DNA from: Bacillus mycoides
Lineage (GTDB): Bacteria > Bacillota > Bacilli > Bacillales > Bacillaceae_G
Reading direction: 5' to 3'
Assembly (NCBI RefSeq): GCF_001757995.1
Contig: NZ_LXLV01000004.1
Span: forward strand, 31,919-95,918
DNA: 64,000 bases
Shown: one piece after another, positions 57,377 through 64,000 of the stretch
How the letters are laid out: each line of letters starts with the position of its first letter
Numbering within the stretch: position 1 is the stretch's first letter
The notes under the pieces: model-generated
Seen by the model: the letters and a program-made list of their open reading frames with translations, nothing else
The model's database searches: none
What the model was told of the DNA's origin: nothing
Translations under genes and position numbers: made by a program

Positions 57377-58546
57377 ATGGAAGAAGCACCGTTTTACCGT
57401 GACACTTGGGTGGAAGTGGATTTAGATGCGATCTATAACAATGTTACACATATTAAAGAGTTCATTCCAAGTGATGTAGAGATTTTTGCTGTAGTTAAAG
57501 CGAATGCATATGGGCACGATTATGTACCGGTGGCTAAAACTGCATTAGAAGCAGGAGCAACAAGATTAGCGGTTGCTTTTTTAGATGAAGCTTTAGTGCT
57601 TCGGAGGGCTGGTATTACTGCACCGATTTTAGTATTAGGTCCTTCACCGCCCCGTGATGTAAACGTAGCTGCTGAAAATGATGTAGCATTAACTGTTTTT
57701 CAAAAAGAATGGGTGGAAGAAGCGATAAAGCTCTGGGATGGTTCATCAATAATGAAATTCCATATTAATTTTGATAGTGGTATGGGGAGAATCGGAATAC
57801 GTGAACGCAAAGAATTAAAAGGGTTCTTAAAGAGTTTAGAAGGTGCACCATTTTTAGAGTTAGAAGGAGTATATACGCATTTTGCAACAGCGGATGAGGT
57901 TGAGACTTCTTACTTTGATAAGCAATATAATACATTCTTGCAGCAGTTAAGTTGGTTGAAAGAATTTGGAGTGAATCCTAAATTTGTCCATACAGCCAAT
58001 AGCGCTGCAACGTTAAGGTTTCAAGGGATTACATTTAATGCGGTGCGAGTTGGTATTGCGATGTATGGATTATCCCCATCTGTAGAAATACGCCCTTTTT
58101 TACCATTTAAATTGGAACCGGCTTTGTCACTTCATACGAAAGTTGCCCATATTAAGCAAGTGATTAAAGGGGATGGGATTAGTTATAATGTAACATACCG
58201 AACGAGAACTGAAGAATGGATTGCGACAGTTGCAATTGGATATGCAGATGGCTGGCTTAGAAGATTGCAAGGGTTTAAAGTACTTGTAAATGGTGAAAGA
58301 GTACCGATTGTAGGGCGAGTAACAATGGATCAATTCATGATACATCTTCCTTGTGAAGTGCCACTTGGTACGAAAGTTACACTCATTGGAAGACAAGGTG
58401 ATGAGTATATTAGTGCTACTGAGGTCGCTGAATATTCCGGGACTATTAATTATGAAATTATCGCAACGATAAGCTTCCGTGTGCCGAGAATATTTATACG
58501 AAACGGTAAAGTTGTAGAAGTAATCAATTATTTGAACGATATATAG
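57377..58546 (+). CDS. alr: Alanine racemase
   Basis: A 389-residue PLP enzyme making D-alanine for the wall. The Schiff-base Lys lies in Ala-Val-Val-Lys-Ala-Asn-Ala-Tyr-Gly-His near residue 40; the catalytic Tyr is in Gly-Ile-Ser-Tyr-Asn-Val-Thr-Tyr near 270. The substrate block Met-Tyr-Gly-Leu-Ser-Pro is near 230. Start ATG 57377 has ATAAGGAAG upstream. D-Ala from this enzyme feeds ddl at 49.6 kb. Confidence 0.96.
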   Translation: MEEAPFYRDTWVEVDLDAIYNNVTHIKEFIPSDVEIFAVVKANAYGHDYVPVAKTALEAGATRLAVAFLDEALVLRRAGITAPILVLGPSPPRDVNVAAENDVALTVFQKEWVEEAIKLWDGSSIMKFHINFDSGMGRIGIRERKELKGFLKSLEGAPFLELEGVYTHFATADEVETSYFDKQYNTFLQQLSWLKEFGVNPKFVHTANSAATLRFQGITFNAVRVGIAMYGLSPSVEIRPFLPFKLEPALSLHTKVAHIKQVIKGDGISYNVTYRTRTEEWIATVAIGYADGWLRRLQGFKVLVNGERVPIVGRVTMDQFMIHLPCEVPLGTKVTLIGRQGDEYISATEVAEYSGTINYEIIATISFRVPRIFIRNGKVVEVINYLNDI

Positions 58547-58772
58547 AAGAATGTATTATCGCTCAGCATCTCGTTATTTAGGGGATTTTCGCTAATGGAA
58601 AATAGGCTCTTTTTTGCTAGGGAGCTTCTTTTTATAATTGTTATTAATATAAGTTACAATGAAATGTTGCGGAAAGGATTGCTTTATTTCTTGTTTGAAA
58701 GAGATAAAAAGTAAAAGAAGATGAATGTTTTGTTTGTGAATTGGAAAACATAAGCAAGGGATAAGGAAGTCT
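58547..58772. other. Intergenic region between alr and the endoAI promoter
   Basis: I find no ORF with a ribosome site, and only a weak hairpin (GGCTC...GAGC, about 58606-58632) that may terminate alr. Nothing else recognised. Confidence 0.4.
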
Positions 58773-58801
58773 TTGCAACAGGCTCCATACAATGGTATTA
58801 T
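58773..58801 (+). promoter_or_regulatory. Promoter of the endoAI-endoA module
   Basis: TTGCAA, 17 bp, TATTAT, ending 57 bp before the antitoxin start. Confidence 0.65.
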
Positions 58802-58858
58802 TACAATAGGTGTCATATATATATTTGGGTGTGTAGTTGACGGTGGAGGTGTATTTTT

Positions 58859-59146
58859 GTGTCCGAATCAAGTGTAACTACTGAAATCGTGGTTCGGTTG
58901 CCAAAGCAAATGGTAACGGAATTGGACGGAATTGGAAAACAAGAGAATAAGAATCGCCATGAACTAATTTGCCAGGCAACACAACTGTTATTGCGTCAAC
59001 ATAAGACGAAGAAACGCTACCAACATGAATCAATGCGACGTGGGTACATTGAAATGGGAAAAATTAATCTTGGTATTGCATCTGAAGCTTTCTTAGCAGA
59101 GTATGAAGCAGCTCATACAGTAGAACGCTTAGTTAGCGGGGGGTAA
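58859..59146 (+). CDS. ndoAI: EndoAI antitoxin (ribbon-helix-helix)
   Basis: A 95-residue antitoxin of the MazE/EndoAI type. The N-terminal ribbon-helix-helix (Val-Arg-Leu-Pro-Lys-Gln-Met and Asn-Lys-Asn-Arg-His-Glu-Leu-Ile) binds DNA, and the C-terminal part wraps the toxin. Starts at GTG 58859 after GGTGGAGG. The toxin gene follows 4 bp later, so they are translated together, as in B. subtilis ydcD-ydcE. Confidence 0.92.
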   Translation: MSESSVTTEIVVRLPKQMVTELDGIGKQENKNRHELICQATQLLLRQHKTKKRYQHESMRRGYIEMGKINLGIASEAFLAEYEAAHTVERLVSGG

Positions 59147-59150
59147 TATT

Positions 59151-59501
59151 TTGATTGTAAAACGCGGCGACGTGTATTTTGCAGACCTTTCCCCAGTTGT
59201 TGGTTCTGAGCAAGGAGGCGTTCGTCCGGTTCTTGTCATTCAAAATGACATCGGAAATCGTTTTAGTCCGACTGTGATTGTAGCGGCTATTACTGCACAG
59301 ATTCAAAAAGCGAAATTACCCACTCATGTGGAAATTGATGCGAAAAAGTATGGTTTTGAGAGAGATTCTGTTATTTTACTTGAGCAGATTCGAACAATCG
59401 ATAAGCAACGCTTAACGGACAAAATCACTCATTTGGATGAAGTGATGATGAGTCGTGTAGATGAAGCGTTACAAATTAGTTTAGGACTAATAGATTTTTA
59501 A
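59151..59501 (+). CDS. ndoA: EndoA toxin, MazF/PemK-type mRNA interferase
   Basis: A 116-residue endoribonuclease that cleaves mRNA at a short motif (UACAU in the B. subtilis enzyme). The family start [10 protein letters not shown] and Gly-Ser-Glu-Gln-Gly-Gly-Val-Arg-Pro match almost residue for residue what I recall of B. subtilis EndoA. Starts with TTG 59151 after GGGGGG. Kept in check by the preceding antitoxin. Confidence 0.95.
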   Translation: MIVKRGDVYFADLSPVVGSEQGGVRPVLVIQNDIGNRFSPTVIVAAITAQIQKAKLPTHVEIDAKKYGFERDSVILLEQIRTIDKQRLTDKITHLDEVMMSRVDEALQISLGLIDF

Positions 59502-59510
59502 ATCGGCAGT

Positions 59511-59544
59511 TTAAGTTGCTCTCTTTACAGGGCAACTTTTTTTT
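59511..59544 (+). terminator. Terminator after endoA
   Basis: AAGTTGC-TCTCTTTACAGG-GCAACTT stem with a T-run just before the ribosome site of tex. Confidence 0.85.
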
Positions 59545-59563
59545 ATTATAGAGGAGGTTACGG

Positions 59564-61738
59564 TTGGATATGGAAATGGTAGATAATCGACAAGGGTTAA
59601 TGAAAATGTTAGTGAAAGAATTAGGCTTTACAGAAAAGCGAGTTCGTCATGTTATTCAATTAACAGAAGAAGGTAACACAGTTCCATTTATCGCTCGTTA
59701 CCGAAAAGAATGGACAGGATCCCTAGATGAGGTGCAAATTCGTGCAATCTTAGAAAGATGGCAATATATGATGCAACTAGAAGATAGGAAAGAAGAGGTT
59801 CTTCGTCTTATTGGTGAAAAGGGTAAACTAACCGAAGAGCTGCGTCGTCATATTGTTGCTGCAACAAAACTTCAGGAAGTAGAAGATTTATATCGTCCTT
59901 ATAAAGAAAAAAGAAGAACGAAAGCTACAATTGCTAAAGAAAAGGGATTAGAACCGTTAGCTGAGTGGCTATTGTTATATAAAAAAGAAAATCCAGCAGA
60001 GAAGGCTATGGAATTTGTTAATGCAGAAAAAGAAGTGGCGTCTGCAGAAGATGCGTTGCAAGGTGCACAAGATATTATTGCGGAACTTGTTTCGGATAAT
60101 GCGGCATATCGTAGTTGGATTCGCAATACTACTTTCCGAAAAGGGATTATGTCTTCATCTGTAAAAGATAAAGAAAAAGATGAAAAGAATATATATGAAA
60201 TGTATTATGGCTATGAAGAACCGTTGCAAAAAGTAGTGCCGCATCGTGTACTAGCTATGAATCGTGGTGAAAAGGAAGACGTATTAAGAGTTTCTGTTAT
60301 CACGCCAATTGAAGAAATTCTTCAGTTTTTACATAAAAAAATGATTCTTGATGAAGCTTCTAAAAGTGCGCATTATGTACAATTAGCGATGGAAGATGGA
60401 TATAAGCGATTAATTCAACCTTCAATAGAAAGAGAAATTCGTAAAGAATTAATGGAAACGGCCGAAGAACAAGCGATTCATATTTTTTCTGAGAATTTAC
60501 GTAATTTATTATTACAGCCTCCGATGAAAGGGAAAGTTGTGTTAGCGGTAGATCCAGCATATAGAACCGGTTGTAAATTAGCTGTAGTAGATGATACAGG
60601 AAAAGTTCTTTACATAGATGTTATTTATCCGCATCCGCCTGTTCGTAAATATGAGGATGCAAAAACGAAAATCATTTCAATTATAGATAAATATGAAGTT
60701 GAAATGATAGCGATTGGAAATGGTACAGCTTCGAGGGAAACGGAAGAATTTATAGTAGATGTATTACAAAATGTAGAACGAGATGTATTTTACATTATTG
60801 TAAATGAAGCGGGTGCTAGTGTGTACTCAGCATCTGATGTAGCTCGCGAGGAGTTTCCGAATTTACAGGTTGAAGAAAGAAGTGCGGTTTCGATTGGGAG
60901 ACGTCTGCAAGATCCACTTGCAGAGCTTGTGAAAATTGACCCTAAATCTGTTGGGGTGGGACAATATCAACATGATGTATCTCAAAAGAGATTAAATGAA
61001 TCATTAACATTTGTAGTAGAGACAGCAGTTAACCGAGTTGGTGTTAATGTAAATACAGCTTCAGTTGCATTGTTGCAATATGTTTCGGGGTTATCAAAAA
61101 CAGTTGCGAAAAATATTGTAGCTAAGCGTGAGGAAGATGGAAAATTCACGAAGCGTACTGAATTAAAGAAAATCCCGCGTTTAGGTGCAAAAACATATGA
61201 ACAATGTATCGGGTTTTTACGTATATTAGAAGGAGCGAATCCGTTAGATCGCACAGGGATTCATCCAGAACAATATAAAAATGTTGAACTGCTATTAAAG
61301 AGCCTAGGGTTATCAAAGAATGATGTGGGGAAACCAAACTTGCAAAAGAGTTTCGAAGGAGTAGATATTTCTAAATTATCTCAAGAGACGGAGATTGGTG
61401 AGCCGACATTAGTTGATATTATGGATGCTTTAATTAGCCCAGAACGAGATATGAGGGATGAGTTGCCAAAGCCACTTCTGAAAAAAGGGATTTTAAAATT
61501 AGAAGATTTAAAGCGTGGTATGGAATTAGAGGGAACAATCCGCAATGTTGTTGATTTCGGTGCCTTTGTTGATATTGGTGTGAAGCAAGATGGTTTAGTG
61601 CATATTTCTAAACTAAGCAAACAATTTGTAAAGCATCCATTAGATATTGTATCCGTGGGACAAATTGTAAAGGTATGGGTAGATGATATTGATACGAAAA
61701 AAGGTCGTGTTGCATTATCAATGTTACCGATTGAATAG
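59564..61738 (+). CDS. tex: Tex-family RNA-binding transcription accessory protein
   Basis: A 724-residue Tex protein. Domains: N-terminal helical part, YqgF-like nuclease fold (Val-Leu-Ala-Val-Asp-Pro-Ala-Tyr-Arg-Thr-Gly near 327), HhH motifs (Asn-Thr-Ala-Ser near 487 and Pro-Arg-Leu-Gly-Ala near 530), and a C-terminal S1 RNA-binding domain (Val-Asp-Phe-Gly-Ala-Phe-Val near 665). The family affects transcription in other bacteria. The start is TTG 59564, 5 nt after GAGGAGGT; ATG 59570 is 11 nt away. In B. subtilis the homologue ydcI also precedes cmpA and ydcK. Confidence 0.93.
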   Translation: MDMEMVDNRQGLMKMLVKELGFTEKRVRHVIQLTEEGNTVPFIARYRKEWTGSLDEVQIRAILERWQYMMQLEDRKEEVLRLIGEKGKLTEELRRHIVAATKLQEVEDLYRPYKEKRRTKATIAKEKGLEPLAEWLLLYKKENPAEKAMEFVNAEKEVASAEDALQGAQDIIAELVSDNAAYRSWIRNTTFRKGIMSSSVKDKEKDEKNIYEMYYGYEEPLQKVVPHRVLAMNRGEKEDVLRVSVITPIEEILQFLHKKMILDEASKSAHYVQLAMEDGYKRLIQPSIEREIRKELMETAEEQAIHIFSENLRNLLLQPPMKGKVVLAVDPAYRTGCKLAVVDDTGKVLYIDVIYPHPPVRKYEDAKTKIISIIDKYEVEMIAIGNGTASRETEEFIVDVLQNVERDVFYIIVNEAGASVYSASDVAREEFPNLQVEERSAVSIGRRLQDPLAELVKIDPKSVGVGQYQHDVSQKRLNESLTFVVETAVNRVGVNVNTASVALLQYVSGLSKTVAKNIVAKREEDGKFTKRTELKKIPRLGAKTYEQCIGFLRILEGANPLDRTGIHPEQYKNVELLLKSLGLSKNDVGKPNLQKSFEGVDISKLSQETEIGEPTLVDIMDALISPERDMRDELPKPLLKKGILKLEDLKRGMELEGTIRNVVDFGAFVDIGVKQDGLVHISKLSKQFVKHPLDIVSVGQIVKVWVDDIDTKKGRVALSMLPIE

Positions 61739-61740
61739 TA

Positions 61741-61776
61741 AGAAAAGAGAGCAGATGAAACTGCTCTTTTTTTTAT
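61741..61776 (+). terminator. Terminator after tex
   Basis: AGAAAAGAGAGCAG-ATGAA-ACTGCTCTTTTTTT stem with T-run. Confidence 0.85.
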
Positions 61777-61796
61777 GAACTGGAAAGTTTAATTGA

Positions 61797-61913
61797 TTAT
61801 GAGCTTTGATGTATTTTACTATAATAAAACCAGCATTCATTTAGTAACTTGATTTGATACCGGTTTTTCTCAAAATATGCACGTTGCATTTGTTTCTTTA
61901 GCCACGTGGGCAT
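61797..61913 (-). CDS. cmpA: Cortex morphogenetic protein CmpA (38 aa)
   Basis: A 38-codon ORF with CAAGGAGGGATT upstream. The peptide starts Met-Pro-Thr-Trp-Leu-Lys-Lys-Gln-Met-Gln-Arg-Ala and continues Tyr-Gln-Ile-Lys-Leu-Leu-Asn-Glu-Cys-Trp, matching from memory the B. subtilis CmpA pattern (37 aa). CmpA is a sporulation checkpoint protein that targets SpoIVA in spores with faulty coats. The location between tex and ydcK is as in B. subtilis. Confidence 0.9.
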   Translation of the reverse strand: MPTWLKKQMQRAYFEKNRYQIKLLNECWFYYSKIHQSS

Positions 61914-62121
61914 AGGAATCCCTCCTTGTTTAATCCTGCTCTCAAAAAAGTAGCTCCTTTTAGTTAAGGTAACTTTGATGAGAGGTTGGTGAGTGGATTT
62001 CTATCAATGCTGCATTTTTAGAAATCACGCTTCTTGAATGAGGATGGGTATATGTACTATTTAATGTATGTATAGGGAGGGAGAAAAGTGTAAAAATATT
62101 TTTTGTTTAGGAGGAATGAGA

Positions 62122-62577
62122 ATGGATGAGCAAGAAATTCAGAGGTTAGTGGAAGAGGTATCGTTACAATGCTTTGGAATGCCGTTTTTACATAAAGCGA
62201 TGTTTAATAGTAGGTTACGTACAACGGGTGGGCGCTATCTATTGAAGAATCATAATATAGAATTGAATTATCGATATTACGAAATATATGGTAAAGAAGA
62301 GTTAATCGGGATTGTTAAACATGAACTTTGTCATTATCACTTACATATCACAGGAAAAGGGTATAAGCACCGAGATAGAGATTTTCGTGAGTTATTAAAG
62401 AAAGTAGGTGCACCACGTTTTTGTAAACGAATGATTAGTGAGGAGGAAACGAAAGTTTCTATATATGAATGTATGGGGTGTTCGTTTCAGTATGTAAGAA
62501 GACGTCAAATAAATACACAAAGATATGTATGTGGAAAGTGTAAAGGACAACTAAAACTGGTAGTGAAAACATCTTGA
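62122..62577 (+). CDS. ydcK: SprT-like protein (YdcK)
   Basis: A 151-residue SprT-family protein. The zinc-protease motif is His-Glu-Leu-Cys-His-Tyr-His-Leu-His near residue 58, and a Cys-x2-Cys...Cys-x2-Cys zinc ribbon (Cys-Met-Gly-Cys and Cys-Gly-Lys-Cys) lies near the end. The SprT fold is associated with DNA-protein or nucleic-acid processes; its role in Bacillus is unknown. ATG 62122 is chosen with TAGGAGG 9 nt upstream; the in-frame ATG at 62116 is too close to the site. Its stop codon is part of the tRNA promoter -35 box. Confidence 0.9.
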   Translation: MDEQEIQRLVEEVSLQCFGMPFLHKAMFNSRLRTTGGRYLLKNHNIELNYRYYEIYGKEELIGIVKHELCHYHLHITGKGYKHRDRDFRELLKKVGAPRFCKRMISEEETKVSIYECMGCSFQYVRRRQINTQRYVCGKCKGQLKLVVKTS

Positions 62578-62602
62578 CAGTGAAAACGCAATCCAGTATA
62601 TT
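62574..62602 (+). promoter_or_regulatory. tRNA operon promoter P1 overlapping the ydcK stop
   Basis: TTGACA (62574-62579), 17 bp, TATATT. The TGA of the -35 is the stop codon of ydcK (62575-62577). Confidence 0.85.
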
Positions 62603-62644
62603 ATAAACATGTCCCGTTTGCGCAAGACGTTGTGAAAAAACTTC

Positions 62645-62673
62645 TTGACTTACGATGAGAAATTTTATAAGAT
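62645..62673 (+). promoter_or_regulatory. tRNA operon promoter P2
   Basis: TTGACT, 17 bp, TAAGAT, 18 bp before the first tRNA. Two tandem promoters are typical of rRNA/tRNA operons. Confidence 0.8.
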
Positions 62674-62691
62674 ACAAATTGTCTTTATTAT

Positions 62692-62766
62692 TCCGCAGTA
62701 GCTCAGTGGTAGAGCTATCGGCTGTTAACCGATCGGTCGTAGGTTCGAGTCCTACCTGCGGAGCCA
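62692..62766 (+). tRNA. tRNA-Asn (GTT)
   Basis: TCCGCAG acceptor pairs with CTGCGGA; anticodon loop carries GTT; T loop GGTTCGAGTCC; CCA encoded. First tRNA of the cluster. Confidence 0.95.
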
Positions 62767-62771
62767 TATAC

Positions 62772-62862
62772 AGAGAAGTACCCAAGTGGCTCAAGGGGCT
62801 CCCCTGCTAAGGGAGTAGATCGCTAACGCGGTGCGAGGGTTCGAATCCCTTCTTCTCTGCCA
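62772..62862 (+). tRNA. tRNA-Ser (GCT)
   Basis: 91 nt with a long variable arm. AGAGAAG/CTTCTCT acceptor, anticodon GCT in CCCTGCTAAGGG, CCA encoded. Confidence 0.95.
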
Positions 62863-62870
62863 TACATATT

Positions 62871-62945
62871 GGCCCGTTGGTCAAGTGGTTAAGACACCGC
62901 CCTTTCACGGCGGTAACACGGGTTCGAATCCCGTACGGGTCACCA
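62871..62945 (+). tRNA. tRNA-Glu (TTC)
   Basis: GGCCCGT/ACGGGTC acceptor, anticodon TTC within CCTTTCACGG, CCA encoded. Confidence 0.95.
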
Positions 62946-62949
62946 CTTC

Positions 62950-63025
62950 GGAGGATTAGCTCAGCTGGGAGAGCACCTGCCTTACAAGCAGGGGGTCGGC
63001 GGTTCGATCCCGTCATCCTCCACCA
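62950..63025 (+). tRNA. tRNA-Val (TAC)
   Basis: GGAGGAT/ATCCTCC acceptor, anticodon TAC within CTTACAAGC, CCA encoded. Confidence 0.95.
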
Positions 63026-63050
63026 TATAAATTATATAAATAATATCATC

Positions 63051-63127
<77 letters not shown>

Positions 63128-63130
63128 ATG

Positions 63131-63205
63131 GTCCCGTGGTGTAGTGGTTAACATGCCTGCCTGTCACGCAGGAGATCGCCGGTTCGACCCCGGTCGGGAC
63201 CGCCA
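63131..63205 (+). tRNA. tRNA-Asp (GTC)
   Basis: GGTCCCG/CGGGACC acceptor, anticodon GTC in CTGTCACGC, CCA encoded. Confidence 0.95.
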
Positions 63206-63228
63206 TTTTAACTTCTGCTATATGGCAG

Positions 63229-63257
63229 TTGTTTTTTATTGGTCATTATGGTACAAT
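63229..63257 (+). promoter_or_regulatory. Possible internal promoter before tRNA-Gln
   Basis: TTGTTT, 17 bp, TACAAT in the 87-bp spacer between Asp and Gln tRNAs; may serve the downstream part of the cluster. Confidence 0.55.
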
Positions 63258-63292
63258 AACATTTGTCTTTGAAAAGAAGATAACTATTTCGA

Positions 63293-63367
63293 TGGGCTAT
63301 AGCCAAGCGGTAAGGCAACGGACTTTGACTCCGTCATGCGCTGGTTCGAATCCAGCTAGCCCAGCCA
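63293..63367 (+). tRNA. tRNA-Gln (TTG)
   Basis: TGGGCTA/TAGCCCA acceptor, anticodon TTG within CTTTGACTCC, CCA encoded. Confidence 0.95.
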
Positions 63368-63372
63368 TTTAC

Positions 63373-63445
63373 GAGCCATTAGCTCAGTTGGTAGAGCATC
63401 TGACTTTTAATCAGAGGGTCGAAGGTTCGAATCCTTCATGGCTCA
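63373..63445 (+). tRNA. tRNA-Lys (TTT)
   Basis: GAGCCAT/ATGGCTC acceptor, anticodon TTT within CTTTTAATC. The sequence continues CTTTT after the discriminator, so CCA is not encoded and must be added by CCA transferase. Confidence 0.93.
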
Positions 63446-63461
63446 CTTTTGTTTTTTCCGC

Positions 63462-63544
<83 letters not shown>

Positions 63545-63569
63545 TCAAAAAATCTTTTTAAAAAAGTAC

Positions 63570-63598
63570 TTGCATTTGAAAATGTAGTATGATAAGAT
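63570..63598 (+). promoter_or_regulatory. Internal promoter upstream of tRNA-Arg
   Basis: TTGCAT, 17 bp, TAAGAT, in a 98-bp spacer. Its -10 equals that of P2, suggesting a second start point for the Arg-Pro-Gly-16S part. Confidence 0.7.
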
Positions 63599-63642
63599 AA
63601 TTGAGTCGCCAAAATACAACGACGAAAAAACATCATGAATAA

Positions 63643-63719
63643 GCGCCCGTAGCTCAATTGGATAGAGCGTTTGACTACGGATCAAGAGGTTAGGGGTTCG
63701 ACTCCTCTCGGGCGCGCCA
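63643..63719 (+). tRNA. tRNA-Arg (ACG)
   Basis: GCGCCCG/CGGGCGC acceptor, anticodon ACG in CTACGGA loop, CCA encoded. Confidence 0.94.
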
Positions 63720-63722
63720 TAA

Positions 63723-63799
63723 CGGGAAGTGGCTCAGCTTGGTAGAGCACCTGGTTTGGGACCAGGGGGTCGCAGGTTCAAATCCTGTCTTCCCGACCA
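63723..63799 (+). tRNA. tRNA-Pro (TGG)
   Basis: CGGGAAG/CTTCCCG acceptor, anticodon TGG in TTTGGGA loop, CCA encoded. Confidence 0.95.
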
Positions 63800-63800
63800 C

Positions 63801-63871
63801 GCGGGTGTAGTTTAGTGGTAAAACAAGAGCCTTCCAAGCTCTGGTCGAGAGTTCGATTCTCTTCACCCGCT
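63801..63871 (+). tRNA. tRNA-Gly (TCC)
   Basis: GCGGGTG/CACCCGC acceptor, anticodon TCC in CTTCCAAG, discriminator T followed by TTT; CCA not encoded. It is the last tRNA before the rRNA leader. Confidence 0.93.
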
Positions 63872-63875
63872 TTTA

Positions 63876-63890
63876 GTTCTTTGAAAACTG
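63876..63890 (+). promoter_or_regulatory. boxA-like antitermination site in the 16S leader
   Basis: GTTCTTTGAAAACTG resembles the Bacillus boxA element (TGCTCTTTGAAAACT), the binding site of NusB/NusE that lets polymerase read through rRNA operons. It follows the tRNAs and precedes 16S, so antitermination begins after the tRNA part. Confidence 0.75.
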
Positions 63891-63946
63891 AACGAAACAA
63901 ACAACGTGAACGTCAATTTTTATTTTTAGATGCTAGACAAACTAAC

Positions 63947-64000
<54 letters not shown>

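Overview
The window is a low-GC Firmicute chromosome segment, almost certainly from the Bacillus cereus group. It carries a full-length bcr1-type repeat with TTTAT ends, a second near-complete copy and two shortened relatives. It also has typical Bacillus neighbourhoods (ddl-murF-cshA; acpS-ydcC-alr-endoAI/endoA-tex-cmpA-ydcK), a 12-gene tRNA cluster leading into a 16S gene, and strong AGGAGG-type ribosome sites with AT-rich spacers. No phage, IS transposase or CRISPR array is visible.

Layout. 0-4.4 kb: two tandem oligopeptide-binding lipoproteins on the minus strand, the upstream one behind a SAM-I riboswitch and separated from the other by a bcr1 element. 4.4-10.7 kb: yvgN, proC, pnuC, glcU, and modB-modA divergent from a yvgK-type regulator (no modC in sight). 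10.7-25 kb: an accessory zone with a LysR/DMT pair, plsC, a LacI-type regulator, a YitT protein, a YxeA protein, a broken TatD gene, a lipoprotein, a DUF2334 protein, a transglycosylase and a DUF4931 protein. Threaded through it are tiny peptide genes that share one unusual promoter. 25-32.7 kb: an ABC-F ATPase behind a leader ORF and two terminators, then a two-component system plus three-gene ABC exporter resembling lnrJKLMN. 32.9-40.6 kb: two more OppA paralogues followed by oppBCDF. 40.6-42.7 kb: a HAD phosphatase, a shortened bcr1 and five tandem 36-residue hydrophobic peptide genes. 43-46.3 kb: tyrosine/homogentisate degradation (hppD, FAH-family hydrolase, hmgA). 46.5-49.3 kb: an amino acid permease and an MFS transporter. 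49.6-62.6 kb: core wall, RNA, lipid and stress genes. 62.6-64 kb: 12 tRNAs and the start of 16S rRNA.

The most striking discovery is a candidate peptide regulon between 11.0 and 24.8 kb. Eight promoters share a rigid 65-bp architecture: CTTACA-N4-TGTAAG, 18 bp, GATAGT, exactly 19 bp, then a TAyAAT-like -10. They precede three duplicated bicistronic peptide pairs (33 aa amphipathic plus 31-33 aa hydrophobic), a decayed fourth copy, a 37-aa membrane peptide, a tricistronic micropeptide operon, a possible small RNA and the YxeA-family gene. The hydrophobic partners resemble the five tandem peptides at 42 kb, which have a different, 11-bp iterated upstream region. The peptide functions and the regulator are unknown.

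Other regulatory structure includes attenuation-like leaders before the ABC-F gene and cshA, a 12-bp operator inside a sigma-A promoter, and a 37-bp palindrome between the LysR gene and its divergent partner. A tRNA-operon promoter has its -35 overlapping the ydcK stop codon. Some intergenic sequences have no assigned function: most of 1870-2150, 41742-41841 and 42771-42930, and much of 58547-58770.
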